A DNA stretch of 64,000 bases. Origin: Variovorax boronicumulans. Its GTDB lineage: Bacteria > Pseudomonadota > Gammaproteobacteria > Burkholderiales > Burkholderiaceae_C. The stretch spans positions 186,001 through 250,000 of the forward strand of contig NZ_JARXVG010000008.1 in the NCBI RefSeq assembly GCF_029892485.1, in the 5' to 3' direction. Made by a program: the position numbers and the translations under genes. Below, one piece after another: positions 9,297 through 17,799 of this stretch (position 1 is its first letter; every line of letters starts with the position of its first letter). A model generated the notes under the pieces. The model was not told the DNA's origin, searched no databases, and worked only from the letters and a program-made list of their open reading frames with translations.

Positions 9297-10484
9297 ATGC
9301 GCACCCTTCAGATCGCCCTGACCGCCACCGCCGCCCTGTGCGTTGCGGCCTGCAGCACCACCGGCCCGGCCAACAAGCTGCTGACGCTCGACGGCAAGCC
9401 GCCGCTGGTCATCGCCCACCGCGGCGCCTCGGGCTACCTGCCGGAGGAAACGCTCGAAGCCTATGCGCGCGCCATCGAACTGGGCGCCGACGTGATCGAG
9501 ATGGACCTGGTCTCCACCAAGGACGGCGTGCTCATCGCCCGCCACGACCCCAACCTGGCCATCAGCACCGACGTCGCCAAGCACGCCCGCTTCGCCTCGC
9601 GCAAGAAGACCATCAAGGTCGACGGCGAGACCCAGACCGGCTGGTTCAGCAACGACTTCACGCTGGCCGAGATCAAGACGCTGGGCGGCATCTCCACCGA
9701 CGCCGAGCGCCCGCAGGAATTCAACGGCAAGTTCAAGATCCCGACCTTCCAGGAGATCATCGATTTCGCCAAGGCCAAGTCGAAGGAAACCGGCCGCACC
9801 ATCGCGATCTACCCCGAGACCAAAAACCCGACCTACTTCCGCGAGCTGGGCCTGCCGCTGGAAGACAAGGTCGTCGCCGCCATCAACGCCGCCGGCTGGA
9901 ACAGCAAGACCGCGCCGATCTACGTGCAGTCGTTCGAGCCGGGCAGCTTGAAGTACATGAAAGCCAAGGGCCTGAACACGAAGATCATCCAGCTGATCGA
10001 CGGCGACAGCGTCGACCTCAAGACCGGTGCCGTGACCTTCGCGGTTCCCAGCGACCGTCCCTACGACTGGACCAAGGCCGGCGACACGCGCAACTTCGAC
10101 GCCATGGTCACGCCCGCGGGCCTGGCCGAGATCAAGACCTACGCCGACGGCATCGGTCCGTGGAAGCGCTACATCGTGACCATCAAGGGCAGCATCGGCC
10201 CCGATGGCAAGCCCATCGACGTGAACAAGGACGGCAAGGTCAACGACGCCGATGCCACCTCGGTCTCGCCCACCACGCTGATCGCCGACGCGCACAAGGC
10301 CGGCCTCTTCGTGCATCCCTTCACCTTCCGCAACGAGTCGCGCCGCCTGGCAGCCGACTACAACAAGGACGGCAAGAACGAGTACGCGATCTATTACAAG
10401 CTCGGCGTGGACGGCGTTTTCACCGACTTCACCGACACCGCGCTGGCCGCGCGCACCGAGTACCTGAAGAGCCTCGGCCGCTGA
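9297..10484 (+). CDS. glpQ: Glycerophosphodiester phosphodiesterase, lipoprotein form
   Basis: This 395-residue protein is predicted to hydrolyse glycerophosphodiesters to glycerol-3-phosphate and an alcohol. It has a lipoprotein signal (MRTLQIALTATAALCVAAC, Cys 19). The GDPD catalytic core is clear: VIAHRGASGYLPEETLEAY carries the first catalytic His/Arg, GADVIEMDL the metal Glu/Asp, and RHDPNL the second catalytic His. Inserts such as VNKDGKVNDADA resemble a calcium-binding loop, in line with Ca-dependent GlpQ enzymes. A GGAGAA ribosome site lies about 8 nt before the ATG. The lipobox points to the periplasmic face, so it may feed glycerol-3-phosphate import. Confidence 0.9.
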   Translation: MRTLQIALTATAALCVAACSTTGPANKLLTLDGKPPLVIAHRGASGYLPEETLEAYARAIELGADVIEMDLVSTKDGVLIARHDPNLAISTDVAKHARFASRKKTIKVDGETQTGWFSNDFTLAEIKTLGGISTDAERPQEFNGKFKIPTFQEIIDFAKAKSKETGRTIAIYPETKNPTYFRELGLPLEDKVVAAINAAGWNSKTAPIYVQSFEPGSLKYMKAKGLNTKIIQLIDGDSVDLKTGAVTFAVPSDRPYDWTKAGDTRNFDAMVTPAGLAEIKTYADGIGPWKRYIVTIKGSIGPDGKPIDVNKDGKVNDADATSVSPTTLIADAHKAGLFVHPFTFRNESRRLAADYNKDGKNEYAIYYKLGVDGVFTDFTDTALAARTEYLKSLGR

Positions 10485-10539
10485 GGGTTTGCCCGGCACG
10501 GTCTTTGCGGCGCATTCCGCAAAGCCTAGACTGTGCCCC

Positions 10540-11745
10540 ATGAAACTCATCGATTCGCTCGTCACGCAGGCGGCCGGCATCGCCGCCGTCCGACGTGACC
10601 TCCACGCCCACCCTGAACTCTGCTTCGAAGAAGTCCGCACCGCCGACGTGGTGGCAGGCAAGCTCACCGAATGGGGCATTCCCATTCACCGGGGCCTTGG
10701 CACGACCGGCGTCGTCGGCATCGTCAAGAACGGCACCAGCAACCGCGCCGTGGGCCTGCGCGCCGACATGGACGCACTGCCCGTCACCGAGCTCAACACC
10801 TTCGCCCACGCCAGCAAGCACCACGGCAAGATGCACGCCTGCGGCCACGACGGCCACACCGCGATGCTGCTCGCAGCCGCCCAGCACCTGGCGAAAAATC
10901 GCAATTTCGACGGCACCGTCTACCTGATCTTCCAGCCGGCCGAAGAGGGCGGCGGCGGCGCCCGCGAAATGATCAAGGAAGGGCTCTTCGAGCAGTTCCC
11001 CATGGACGCCGTCTTCGGCATGCACAACTGGCCCGGCATGAAGGCCGGTCAGTTCGCGGTGAGCCCCGGCCCGGTGATGGCGTCGGGCAACAAGTTCCAC
11101 GTCAACGTGATCGGCAAGGGGGGCCACGCGGCGCTGCCGCAGACCGGCATCGACCCGGTGCCGATCGCCTGCGAGATCGTGCAGGCCTTCCAGACCATCC
11201 TCACGCGCAAGATGAAGCCGACCGATTCGGCCGTGATCTCGGTCACCACCATCCATGCGGGCGAAGCCAACAACGTGATTCCCGACAACTGCGAGTTGTC
11301 GGGCACGGTGCGCACTTTCTCCATCGAGGTGCTCGACATGATCGAGGCCAGGATGCGGCAGATCGCCGAGCACATCTGCGCGGCGCACGACGCGACCTGC
11401 GATTTCCGCTTCGAGCGCTACTACCCGCCCACCATCAACACCGAGGCCGAAGCCCACTTCGCGCGCGATGTGATGGCCGGCATCGTCGGCGCCGAGAACG
11501 TGCTGAAGCAGGAGGCCGCCATGACTTCCGAAGACTTCGCCTTCATGCTGCAGGCCAAGCCCGGCGCCTATGCCTTCATCGGCAACGGCGACGGCACACA
11601 CCGCGACGTGCACCACGGCGAAGGCCCCTGCACGCTGCACAACGCGAGCTACGACTTCAACGACGATCTCATTCCGCTCGGCGCCACCTGCTGGGTGCAG
11701 ATCGCCGAGCAGTTCCTCAAGAAGCCCGGCGGCAACGTCTCATGA
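10540..11745 (+). CDS. M20 family amidohydrolase (hippurate hydrolase/aminoacylase-like)
   Basis: This 401-residue enzyme belongs to M20D, which removes acyl or aryl groups from N-acylated amino acids. It shows RRDLHAHPELCFEE near the N-terminus, GLRADMDALPVTE, the metal motif HACGHDGHTAMLL, the EEGGGGAREM catalytic glutamate region, and MTSEDFAFMLQ near the C-terminus. No signal peptide is visible, so it is cytoplasmic. Its stop overlaps the start of the DUF2817 gene (ATGA), so the two hydrolases are translationally coupled and may act one after the other on an acylated peptide or amino acid. Hippurate, N-acetyl amino acids or indole conjugates are all possible substrates. Confidence 0.88.
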   Translation: MKLIDSLVTQAAGIAAVRRDLHAHPELCFEEVRTADVVAGKLTEWGIPIHRGLGTTGVVGIVKNGTSNRAVGLRADMDALPVTELNTFAHASKHHGKMHACGHDGHTAMLLAAAQHLAKNRNFDGTVYLIFQPAEEGGGGAREMIKEGLFEQFPMDAVFGMHNWPGMKAGQFAVSPGPVMASGNKFHVNVIGKGGHAALPQTGIDPVPIACEIVQAFQTILTRKMKPTDSAVISVTTIHAGEANNVIPDNCELSGTVRTFSIEVLDMIEARMRQIAEHICAAHDATCDFRFERYYPPTINTEAEAHFARDVMAGIVGAENVLKQEAAMTSEDFAFMLQAKPGAYAFIGNGDGTHRDVHHGEGPCTLHNASYDFNDDLIPLGATCWVQIAEQFLKKPGGNVS

Positions 11746-12836
11746 TCGGTATCGGCGAGGCCTTTTCGCCGCGCTATGCCCAGGCGCGCCAGAAGTTCCT
11801 GCAAGGCTGCGTGAGCGCGGGCCTCACCGTGCAGCCGCATGCGCATCCGCTCAAGGGGCGCGACGGCGAAGAACTCTCGATGGATGTGGCGCTCGACGGC
11901 GATGCGAACGCCGAGCGCCTGCTGGTCGTCACCAGCGCCTGCCATGGCGTCGAAGGCCACTGCGGCAGCGGCGTGCAGGTGTTCGCGCTGCACGATGCCG
12001 AGTGGCGCGAGAAGGCCAGGGCCCAGGGCGTGGCGGTGCTCTATGTGCATGCGCTCAACCCGCACGGCTTTTCCTACGGCCGGCGCGTGACGCACGAGAA
12101 CGTCGACCTGAACCGCAACTTCATCGATTTCTCGAAACCGGCGCCGGTCAACGAGCCCTACGCCAAGCTGCATCCGCTGCTGTTGCCCGACACCTGGCCG
12201 CCCACGCCCGAGAACCAGGCGGCCATCGACAAGTGGATCGAGAAGCATGGCGCCACCGCCTACCAGGCAGCGGTCACCAGCGGGCAATACCAGTTCGACG
12301 ATGGCCTCTTCTTCGGCGGCAAGGCGCCCACCTGGAGCAACAAGACGATCCGCAGCGTGCTGCGCCGCCACGCGGCCGGTGCAAAGCGCATTGCCTGGAT
12401 CGACCTGCACACGGGACTCGGTCCCAACGGACTCGGCGAACGCATCTATGCGGGCAAGGACGACAAGCTCGCCTATGCCCGCGCGAACGCCTGGTGGGGG
12501 ACGCCCGCCGCGCCGGTCACCTCGATCTACGACGGCTCATCGACTTCGGCGCTGCTGCGCGGCCTGATGTGGGACGTCGTGTACGACGAATGCCCGCAGG
12601 CCGAATACACCGGCATCGCGCTCGAATACGGCACGCTCCCCATGCTGGAAGTGACCGGCGCACTGCGCGCGGACCACTGGCTGCACAAGCACCCGGACGC
12701 GCCGGGCGACCTGGCCGATGGCATCCGTGCACGCATGGTCGAGGCGTTCTATACGGACACCGACGCGTGGCGCGGGCAGATCGTCAGCCAGGCGCGGCAG
12801 GCGATGTTTCAAGCCGTGGATGGGTTGAGCGCCTGA
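11742..12836 (+). CDS. DUF2817 / M14-like zinc carboxypeptidase-family protein
   Basis: This 364-residue cytoplasmic protein matches DUF2817, a family distantly related to M14 zinc carboxypeptidases. The apparent zinc-site pattern is TSACHGVEGHCGSG (H..E), then RVTHENVDLNRNF, then WIDLHTGLGPNG with the third His, and a late catalytic-type Glu in IALEYGTLPML. It follows the M20 hydrolase with an ATGA overlap, which supports joint expression and probably a shared degradative role. Substrate is unknown. Immediately downstream is the first paired-palindrome element, in a convergent gap with the next gene, where the palindromes could also limit read-through. Confidence 0.82.
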   Translation: MIGIGEAFSPRYAQARQKFLQGCVSAGLTVQPHAHPLKGRDGEELSMDVALDGDANAERLLVVTSACHGVEGHCGSGVQVFALHDAEWREKARAQGVAVLYVHALNPHGFSYGRRVTHENVDLNRNFIDFSKPAPVNEPYAKLHPLLLPDTWPPTPENQAAIDKWIEKHGATAYQAAVTSGQYQFDDGLFFGGKAPTWSNKTIRSVLRRHAAGAKRIAWIDLHTGLGPNGLGERIYAGKDDKLAYARANAWWGTPAAPVTSIYDGSSTSALLRGLMWDVVYDECPQAEYTGIALEYGTLPMLEVTGALRADHWLHKHPDAPGDLADGIRARMVEAFYTDTDAWRGQIVSQARQAMFQAVDGLSA

Positions 12837-12849
12837 ACGTTCGGGGCGG

Positions 12850-13087
12850 CGATCACGCCGATGGGATACCTTGCTCCGCGAATGTCCCCCGCCCTTCGGG
12901 CTCCTCCTTGATTTCGCTGCGCAAGGCACCCCATCGGCGTGATCGTGTTCAGAGCAGTCGTTGATCGGCCACGCACCGGCAGTGTGCCCAAGTGCGCAGG
13001 GCATCGGGTGCTCCCCGCAGCGAAATCAAGGGGGAGGCCGCAGGCCGGAGGACATTCGCGGAGGGGACTACCCGGTGGCCTGTGCAC
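12850..13087 (+). repeat. Paired-palindrome element, copy 1 (BIME-like)
   Basis: Two 96-bp palindromes are separated by a 46-bp linker. Palindrome A (12850-12945) has 16-bp perfect arms, CGATCACGCCGATGGG and its complement. Palindrome B (12992-13087) has 18-bp imperfect arms, GTGCGCAGGGCATCGGGT against ACCCGGTGGCCTGTGCAC. Both carry the same core in opposite orientation: CCGCGAATGTCC, a short GC stem, then TCCTTGATTTCGCTGC. The gap lies between converging genes. The same architecture recurs at 18578-18814 (inverted) and 40837-41071. The family name is unknown to me; the organisation resembles REP/BIME elements. Confidence 0.92.
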
Positions 13088-13117
13088 CCGCCCTGAACAA
13101 GACAAGAGCGCCAAGAA

Positions 13118-14245
13118 CTAAGTCCGAACCCGCCCGTCCCCGGTAAGCATCGACAGCTCCACGAACTTCGACCCCACGTGGTTCTTCGCCGAAAACGACA
13201 CCTCGAACCCACCGAACTGCTGCCGGTCGATGCTCTCCAGCCCCGCGACGAGACTGTCGCGCGTGAGCTTGCCCGATGCCTTGCGCAGCCCCTCGGTCAG
13301 CACCTTCGCGGCAAGGTAGCCCTCCATGCTCGAGAAGTTCGCGCTCGCCCCGCCGCCCGCCTTGCGCACCGCTTCGACGAATTCGCGGGTGATCGCATTG
13401 GCCGGGTTGTAGGGCGAGGGCACCACCTGCGTCACCATCACGCCCGCGGCTTCCTTGCCGAGCTCGTCCGCCAGCGCCTGCGTGCCCACGAAAGACAGGT
13501 TGATGAAGGTGCCGCCGTAGCTCGCCTTGCGCGCCTCGCGGATGAAGGCCGCGCAGGCTTTGTATGCGCCCACCTGCACCACCGCGTCGGGCCGCGCGCC
13601 CACGATGCTCTTCACCGCCTGCGCCACATCGGCCGAATTGCGCTCCACCGTGGCCATGGCGATCGGCTTGAGATCCTGGTGCGCCAGCGCCAGGGTCACG
13701 CCGTCGAGCCCGGCCTTGCCGTAGGCGTCGTTCTGGTAGAAGACCGCGATCTTCTTCAGGCCCAGGTGGGTGAGCTGCTTGACCATCAGCGCCGTCTCGT
13801 CGTTGTACGAGGCGCGCAGGTGGAACACGTTCTTCTGGAAAGGCTCGCGCAGCGACATGGCGCCGGTGAACGGGGCGATGAACGGCACCTTGTCCTTCAC
13901 TGCCAGCGGCAGCGCGGCCAGGCTGGTCGGCGTGCCGATGTAGCCGAAGAGGGCGAACACGTCCTCCTCGATCAGCTTTTGCGTGTTGGCGGCGCAGCGG
14001 TCGGGCTCGTAGCCGTCGTCCAGGTTCTTGATCACCACGTTGCGGCGACCGGGCTGGGCGTTGTACTGGTCCAGGAACACCTTGGCGCCCTGGTGGAACT
14101 GGATGCCCAGCTGCGCGGCCGGGCCGGTGAATGGCGCGGACTGGCCCAGCACCAAAGGCGCCTCGCTCTGCGCCTGTGCGATCCGGAAGCTGCCGAGCGT
14201 TGCGGCGGCTCCGATGGACAAAGAAAAATGCCTGCGATTCACCAT
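13118..14245 (-). CDS. Branched-chain amino-acid-type ABC substrate-binding protein
   Basis: This 375-residue periplasmic binding protein is of the LivJ/LivK (type I fold) class. The N-terminus has a twin-arginine-like export signal (NRRHFSLSIGAAATLG) ending near AQAQ. Mature motifs include LVLGQSAPFTGPAAQLG, NLDDGYEPDRCAANTQKLI and FGYIGTPTSLAALPL. No permease or ATPase gene is adjacent, so it is an orphan receptor that may share a Liv transporter elsewhere. It is divergent from the molybdopterin oxidoreductase, with 50 bp between start codons. The ligand cannot be inferred; members of this class bind amino acids, amides and aromatic acids. Confidence 0.88.
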   Translation of the reverse strand: MVNRRHFSLSIGAAATLGSFRIAQAQSEAPLVLGQSAPFTGPAAQLGIQFHQGAKVFLDQYNAQPGRRNVVIKNLDDGYEPDRCAANTQKLIEEDVFALFGYIGTPTSLAALPLAVKDKVPFIAPFTGAMSLREPFQKNVFHLRASYNDETALMVKQLTHLGLKKIAVFYQNDAYGKAGLDGVTLALAHQDLKPIAMATVERNSADVAQAVKSIVGARPDAVVQVGAYKACAAFIREARKASYGGTFINLSFVGTQALADELGKEAAGVMVTQVVPSPYNPANAITREFVEAVRKAGGGASANFSSMEGYLAAKVLTEGLRKASGKLTRDSLVAGLESIDRQQFGGFEVSFSAKNHVGSKFVELSMLTGDGRVRT

Positions 14246-14295
14246 TGTGAAAACCCCCTCTGCGCGTTTACCTGCACACAAATTAGACTTGTCCG

Positions 14296-16362
14296 ATGGC
14301 CCACGCATCGGACTCCCTGGAAGCCACGACTTCCACTTCAGCCTCCCAGACCACCACCGTGCTGGGCGCCTGCCCGCACGATTGCCCCGACACCTGCGCG
14401 CTCGTCACCACCGTCAAGGACGGCGTGGCCGTGAAGCTGCAGGGCAATCCCGCTCACTCGCACACCGGCGGCGTGCTCTGCACCAAGGTGTCGCGCTACA
14501 TCGAGCGCAACGACCATGCCGAGCGGCTGGTGCAGCCCCTGAAGCGCGTCGGCCCCAAGGGCAGCGGCCAGTTCGAGCCGGTCTCGTGGGACGCCGCACT
14601 GGACGACATCGCCGCGCATCTTCGGTCATTGCAGGGCGATCCGGAAACAATTCTCCCCTACTCTTATGCGGGCACCATGGGCCTGGTGCAGGGCGAGTCG
14701 ATGGACCGGCGCTTCTTCCACAAGCTGGGCGCGTCGCTCCTGGACCGCACCATCTGCTCGATGGCCGGCGGCGAGGCCATGGTCCACACGCTGGGCGGCA
14801 AGGTCGGTATGCGGATCGAGTTCTTCGCCGAGGCCAAGCTGATCCTGATCTGGGGCAGCAACTCCATCGCCAGCAACCTGCATTTCTGGCGCCACGCCCA
14901 GGCCGCCAAGCGCGCGGGCGCACGGCTGGTGTGCATCGATCCGCGCAAGACCGAAACCGCGGACAAATGCGACGAGCACATCGCGCTGCTGCCCGGCACC
15001 GACGCCGCACTGGCCTTGGCGCTGATGCACGAGCTGATCGTGCACAACTGGCTCGACCACGACTACATCGCCAATCACACGCTGGGCTGGGAGCAGCTGC
15101 GCGAGCGCGCGCTGCAGTGGCCGCCTTCGCGTGCGGCCGAGGTCTGCGGCATTCCCGAGGCACAGATCGTGGCGTTGGCCGAGGCCTACGGCACCACCAG
15201 GCCCGCGGCCATCCGCCTGAACTACGGCATGCAGCGCGTGCGCGGCGGCGGCAACGCGGCGCGCGCCGTCGCCTGCCTGCCGGCGCTCGTGGGCGCGTGG
15301 CGCGATCGGGCGGGCGGGCTGTTGCTGAGCAGCTCGGGCCACTTCCCGGTCGACCGCGCCGCGCTGCAGCGGCCCGACCTGCTCGCAGGCCGCCGCCCGC
15401 GCACCATCAACATGAGCACCATCGGCAATGCGCTGCTCGACGAGGCCAGGCCGGTGAAGGCCATCGTGGTCTACAACAGCAACCCCGTCGCGGTGGCGCC
15501 CGATTCGGCCAAGGTGGTCGCCGGCTTCTCGCGCGAGGACTTGTTCACCGTGGTGCTGGAGCAGTTCCGAACCGACACCGCCGACTACGCCGACTACCTC
15601 TTGCCCGCGACCACGCAGCTGGAGCACTGGGACATCCACACCAGCTACGGACACACCGACGTGCTGCTGAATCGCCCCGCCGTCGCGCCGCGCGGCGAGG
15701 CCCGCAGCAACGCCTGGGTGTTCCGCGAGCTGGCGCGCCGCATGGGCTTCGACGAACCCTGCTTCTCGGACGAAGACGAGGCGCTGTGCCGCACCGCGTT
15801 CGCCGAGAACGCCATCGACTACGCACAGATGCTGACCCAAGGCTTCACCACCGTGAAGCTGCCCGAGGCACCGTTCGCCGAAGGCAAATTCCCCACGCCT
15901 TCGGGCCGCTGCGAATTCTTCAGCGCGCGCCTCGAAGCCATGGGCATGGACGGCCTGCCCGACCACGTGCCCAACTGGGAGCCGGCCGGCAGCTCGACCG
16001 AATTCCCGCTCGCGATGATCTCGCCGCCCGCGCGCAATTTCCTGAACTCCACCTTCGTCAACGTGACGAGCCTGCGCGCGATCGAGGTCGAGCCGCTGCT
16101 GGAGATCCACGCGGCCGATGCCGCCGCACGCGGCATCGAAGACGGCGCGATGGTGCGCGTGTTCAACCAGCGCGGCGAGCACCGCTGCCGCGCCGAGGTC
16201 TCGCGCCGCGCGCGCCAGGGCGTGGTGCATGGCATGGGCATCTGGTGGCGCAAGTTCGGCGGCGATGGCACCAACGTCAACCAGCTCACCAGCCAGCGGC
16301 TGACGGACATCGGCCGCGGCCCGACCTTCTACGATTGCTTGGTGCAGGTCGAACGCGCGTGA
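14296..16362 (+). CDS. Molybdopterin-dependent oxidoreductase (DMSO-reductase family), single subunit
   Basis: This 688-residue protein belongs to the DMSO-reductase family. The N-terminal [4Fe-4S] site is CPHDCPDTC plus the fourth Cys in GGVLCTK. The Mo-bis-MGD domain follows, with TICSMAGGEA offering a cysteine as likely Mo ligand near residue 155, LIWGSNSIASN, and the C-terminal molydopterin-dinucleotide-binding region ending in GDGTNVNQLTSQ. There is no Tat signal, so it is cytoplasmic. No electron-transfer or membrane-anchor subunits are nearby. The closest reading is a formate-dehydrogenase/thiosulfate-reductase-like soluble enzyme; the substrate is unknown. Its stop overlaps the GTG of the aminopeptidase gene (GTGA). 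Confidence 0.88.
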   Translation: MAHASDSLEATTSTSASQTTTVLGACPHDCPDTCALVTTVKDGVAVKLQGNPAHSHTGGVLCTKVSRYIERNDHAERLVQPLKRVGPKGSGQFEPVSWDAALDDIAAHLRSLQGDPETILPYSYAGTMGLVQGESMDRRFFHKLGASLLDRTICSMAGGEAMVHTLGGKVGMRIEFFAEAKLILIWGSNSIASNLHFWRHAQAAKRAGARLVCIDPRKTETADKCDEHIALLPGTDAALALALMHELIVHNWLDHDYIANHTLGWEQLRERALQWPPSRAAEVCGIPEAQIVALAEAYGTTRPAAIRLNYGMQRVRGGGNAARAVACLPALVGAWRDRAGGLLLSSSGHFPVDRAALQRPDLLAGRRPRTINMSTIGNALLDEARPVKAIVVYNSNPVAVAPDSAKVVAGFSREDLFTVVLEQFRTDTADYADYLLPATTQLEHWDIHTSYGHTDVLLNRPAVAPRGEARSNAWVFRELARRMGFDEPCFSDEDEALCRTAFAENAIDYAQMLTQGFTTVKLPEAPFAEGKFPTPSGRCEFFSARLEAMGMDGLPDHVPNWEPAGSSTEFPLAMISPPARNFLNSTFVNVTSLRAIEVEPLLEIHAADAAARGIEDGAMVRVFNQRGEHRCRAEVSRRARQGVVHGMGIWWRKFGGDGTNVNQLTSQRLTDIGRGPTFYDCLVQVERA

Positions 16363-17480
16363 GGGGGCTGTCCGCATTGACACTGGCCGGCGCCCTGTTC
16401 CTCACAGGCTGCGCCGACCTGGGCTACTACTGGCAATCCGCCAGGGGCCACATCGGCATCATGCAGGCCGCCAAGCCCGTGCCCGAATGGCTCGCGGACC
16501 CGGCGACGTCGGCGCCGCTGAAGGCCAAGCTCGAGCTCACCCAGCGCATCCGCCGCTTCGCTTCGGCCGAACTCGGCCTGCCCGACAACGCCAGCTACAA
16601 GTCGTACGCCGACCTGCACCGCCCCGCCGCCGTGTGGAACGTGGTGGCCGCGCCGCCGTACTCGCTCACGCTCAAGAGCTGGTGCTTTCCGGTGGCCGGC
16701 TGCGTGGGCTACCGCGGCTACTACAGCGAAGACGCGGCCAAGGCCGAAGCCGAGGTGCAGCGCGCACTCGACCTCGAAGTGGCCGTGTATCCCGTGCCTG
16801 CGTATTCGACGCTGGGCTGGATGAACTGGGCCGGCGGCGATCCGCTGCTCTCCACCTTCATCGGCTATCCCGAAGGCGAGCTGGCGCGCCTCGTGATCCA
16901 CGAGCTCGCGCACCAGGTGCTGTACGTGCCGGGCGACACGGTGTTCAACGAGTCCTACGCCACAGCGGTCGAGCGCATCGGCGGCGGGATGTGGCTGCAG
17001 CGCGAAGCCGGCGAGGCGGCGCGCCGCGAATACGCGCAGTTCGACGGCCAGCGCCAGGAGTTCCGCGCACTGGCTCTCAACACGCGCCGCACGCTCACGC
17101 AGGTGTACGAATCACCCGAGGCCAAGGCCAAGGACTGGGCCGCCGTCGAGGCGATGAAGAAGGCCGCGATGGCCGACTTCCGCGCACGCTATGCCGAGCT
17201 GAAGAAGGGCTGGCCCGGCCCGCGCCAGCGCGCCTACGATGGCTGGGTGGCGCGCGCCAACAACGCGGCCTTCGGCGCCCAGGGCGCATACGACGACCTC
17301 GTGCCCAGCTTCGAGGCGCTGTTCGAGCGCGAAGGCCGCGACTGGCCGCGCTTCTACACTGAGGTCCGGCGCATCGCTGCGCTGCCGACCACGGAAGAAC
17401 GCCGGAGTGCCTTGCAGGCCGCCACCGGTATCCTGCAAACCCATTCCAGCGACAGCAACAACGGAGATCACGGTGCCTGA
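16359..17480 (+). CDS. Predicted aminopeptidase lipoprotein (DUF2265-like)
   Basis: This 373-residue protein matches the bacterial 'putative aminopeptidase' family (DUF2265/Aminopep). A lipobox, LFLTGC, follows a short hydrophobic signal, so it is envelope-anchored. The zinc-peptidase motif HELAHQVLY is near residue 180, followed by FNESYATAVE with the third-ligand glutamate, a gluzincin arrangement. WCFPVAGCVGYRGYY is typical of the family. The start is GTG overlapping the upstream TGA, chosen because it keeps the whole signal peptide and no other suitable start precedes the lipobox. Coupling to a molybdoenzyme upstream and a PHA-type protein downstream is not explained by known function. 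Confidence 0.85.
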   Translation: MRGLSALTLAGALFLTGCADLGYYWQSARGHIGIMQAAKPVPEWLADPATSAPLKAKLELTQRIRRFASAELGLPDNASYKSYADLHRPAAVWNVVAAPPYSLTLKSWCFPVAGCVGYRGYYSEDAAKAEAEVQRALDLEVAVYPVPAYSTLGWMNWAGGDPLLSTFIGYPEGELARLVIHELAHQVLYVPGDTVFNESYATAVERIGGGMWLQREAGEAARREYAQFDGQRQEFRALALNTRRTLTQVYESPEAKAKDWAAVEAMKKAAMADFRARYAELKKGWPGPRQRAYDGWVARANNAAFGAQGAYDDLVPSFEALFEREGRDWPRFYTEVRRIAALPTTEERRSALQAATGILQTHSSDSNNGDHGA

Positions 17481-17787
17481 CATCCATATCGAACGAAACC
17501 ACACGCTGGGCATTGCCGGCGCCCGCGAAGTCGCGCGCCAATGGGTGCAGCAGGTCGAAGAGGACTACGGCCTGGAGTGCACCTACACCGAGGGCAAGAC
17601 CTGCGATGTCGCCCAGTTCAGCCGCCCCGGCATCGACGGCACGGTCGAGGTGACCGCCGACACCTTCAAGCTCGAAGCCACGCTGGGCTTCCTGTTCAGC
17701 AGTTTCAGCGAGCAGATCGAGCAGAAGATCTCGCGCAATCTCGACGAACTGCTCGATTCGCCGAACGGCGGCGCGCGCTTCGCCTGA
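17473..17787 (+). CDS. Polyhydroxyalkanoic acid system family protein
   Basis: This small 104-residue protein matches the PHA-system family (PHA_gran_rgn). Typical features are the opening PDIHIERNHTLG, a basic and acidic helix AREVARQWVQQVEEDYG, and an end that reads FKLEATLGFLFSSFSEQIE. Family members are associated with PHA loci, though their biochemical role is not established. The start is a GTG overlapping the upstream stop by 8 nt, so it is probably co-translated with the aminopeptidase lipoprotein. No PHA synthase is adjacent; the phasin gene lies about 12 kb away. The family call is fairly firm; the role is unclear. Confidence 0.8.
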   Translation: MPDIHIERNHTLGIAGAREVARQWVQQVEEDYGLECTYTEGKTCDVAQFSRPGIDGTVEVTADTFKLEATLGFLFSSFSEQIEQKISRNLDELLDSPNGGARFA

Positions 17788-17799
17788 GCCCGGGGCGGC

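Noticed and set aside
12850..13087. CRISPR-like or tRNA-like structure
   Set aside because: There are no regular spacers or cas genes, and the hairpins do not fold as a cloverleaf; the paired-palindrome reading explains the symmetry.
14028..16358. A long plus-strand frame running through the molybdopterin gene into the aminopeptidase
   Set aside because: Only the part after the GTG at 16359 shows a protein family and signal peptide; the earlier part is a shadow of the molybdoenzyme.
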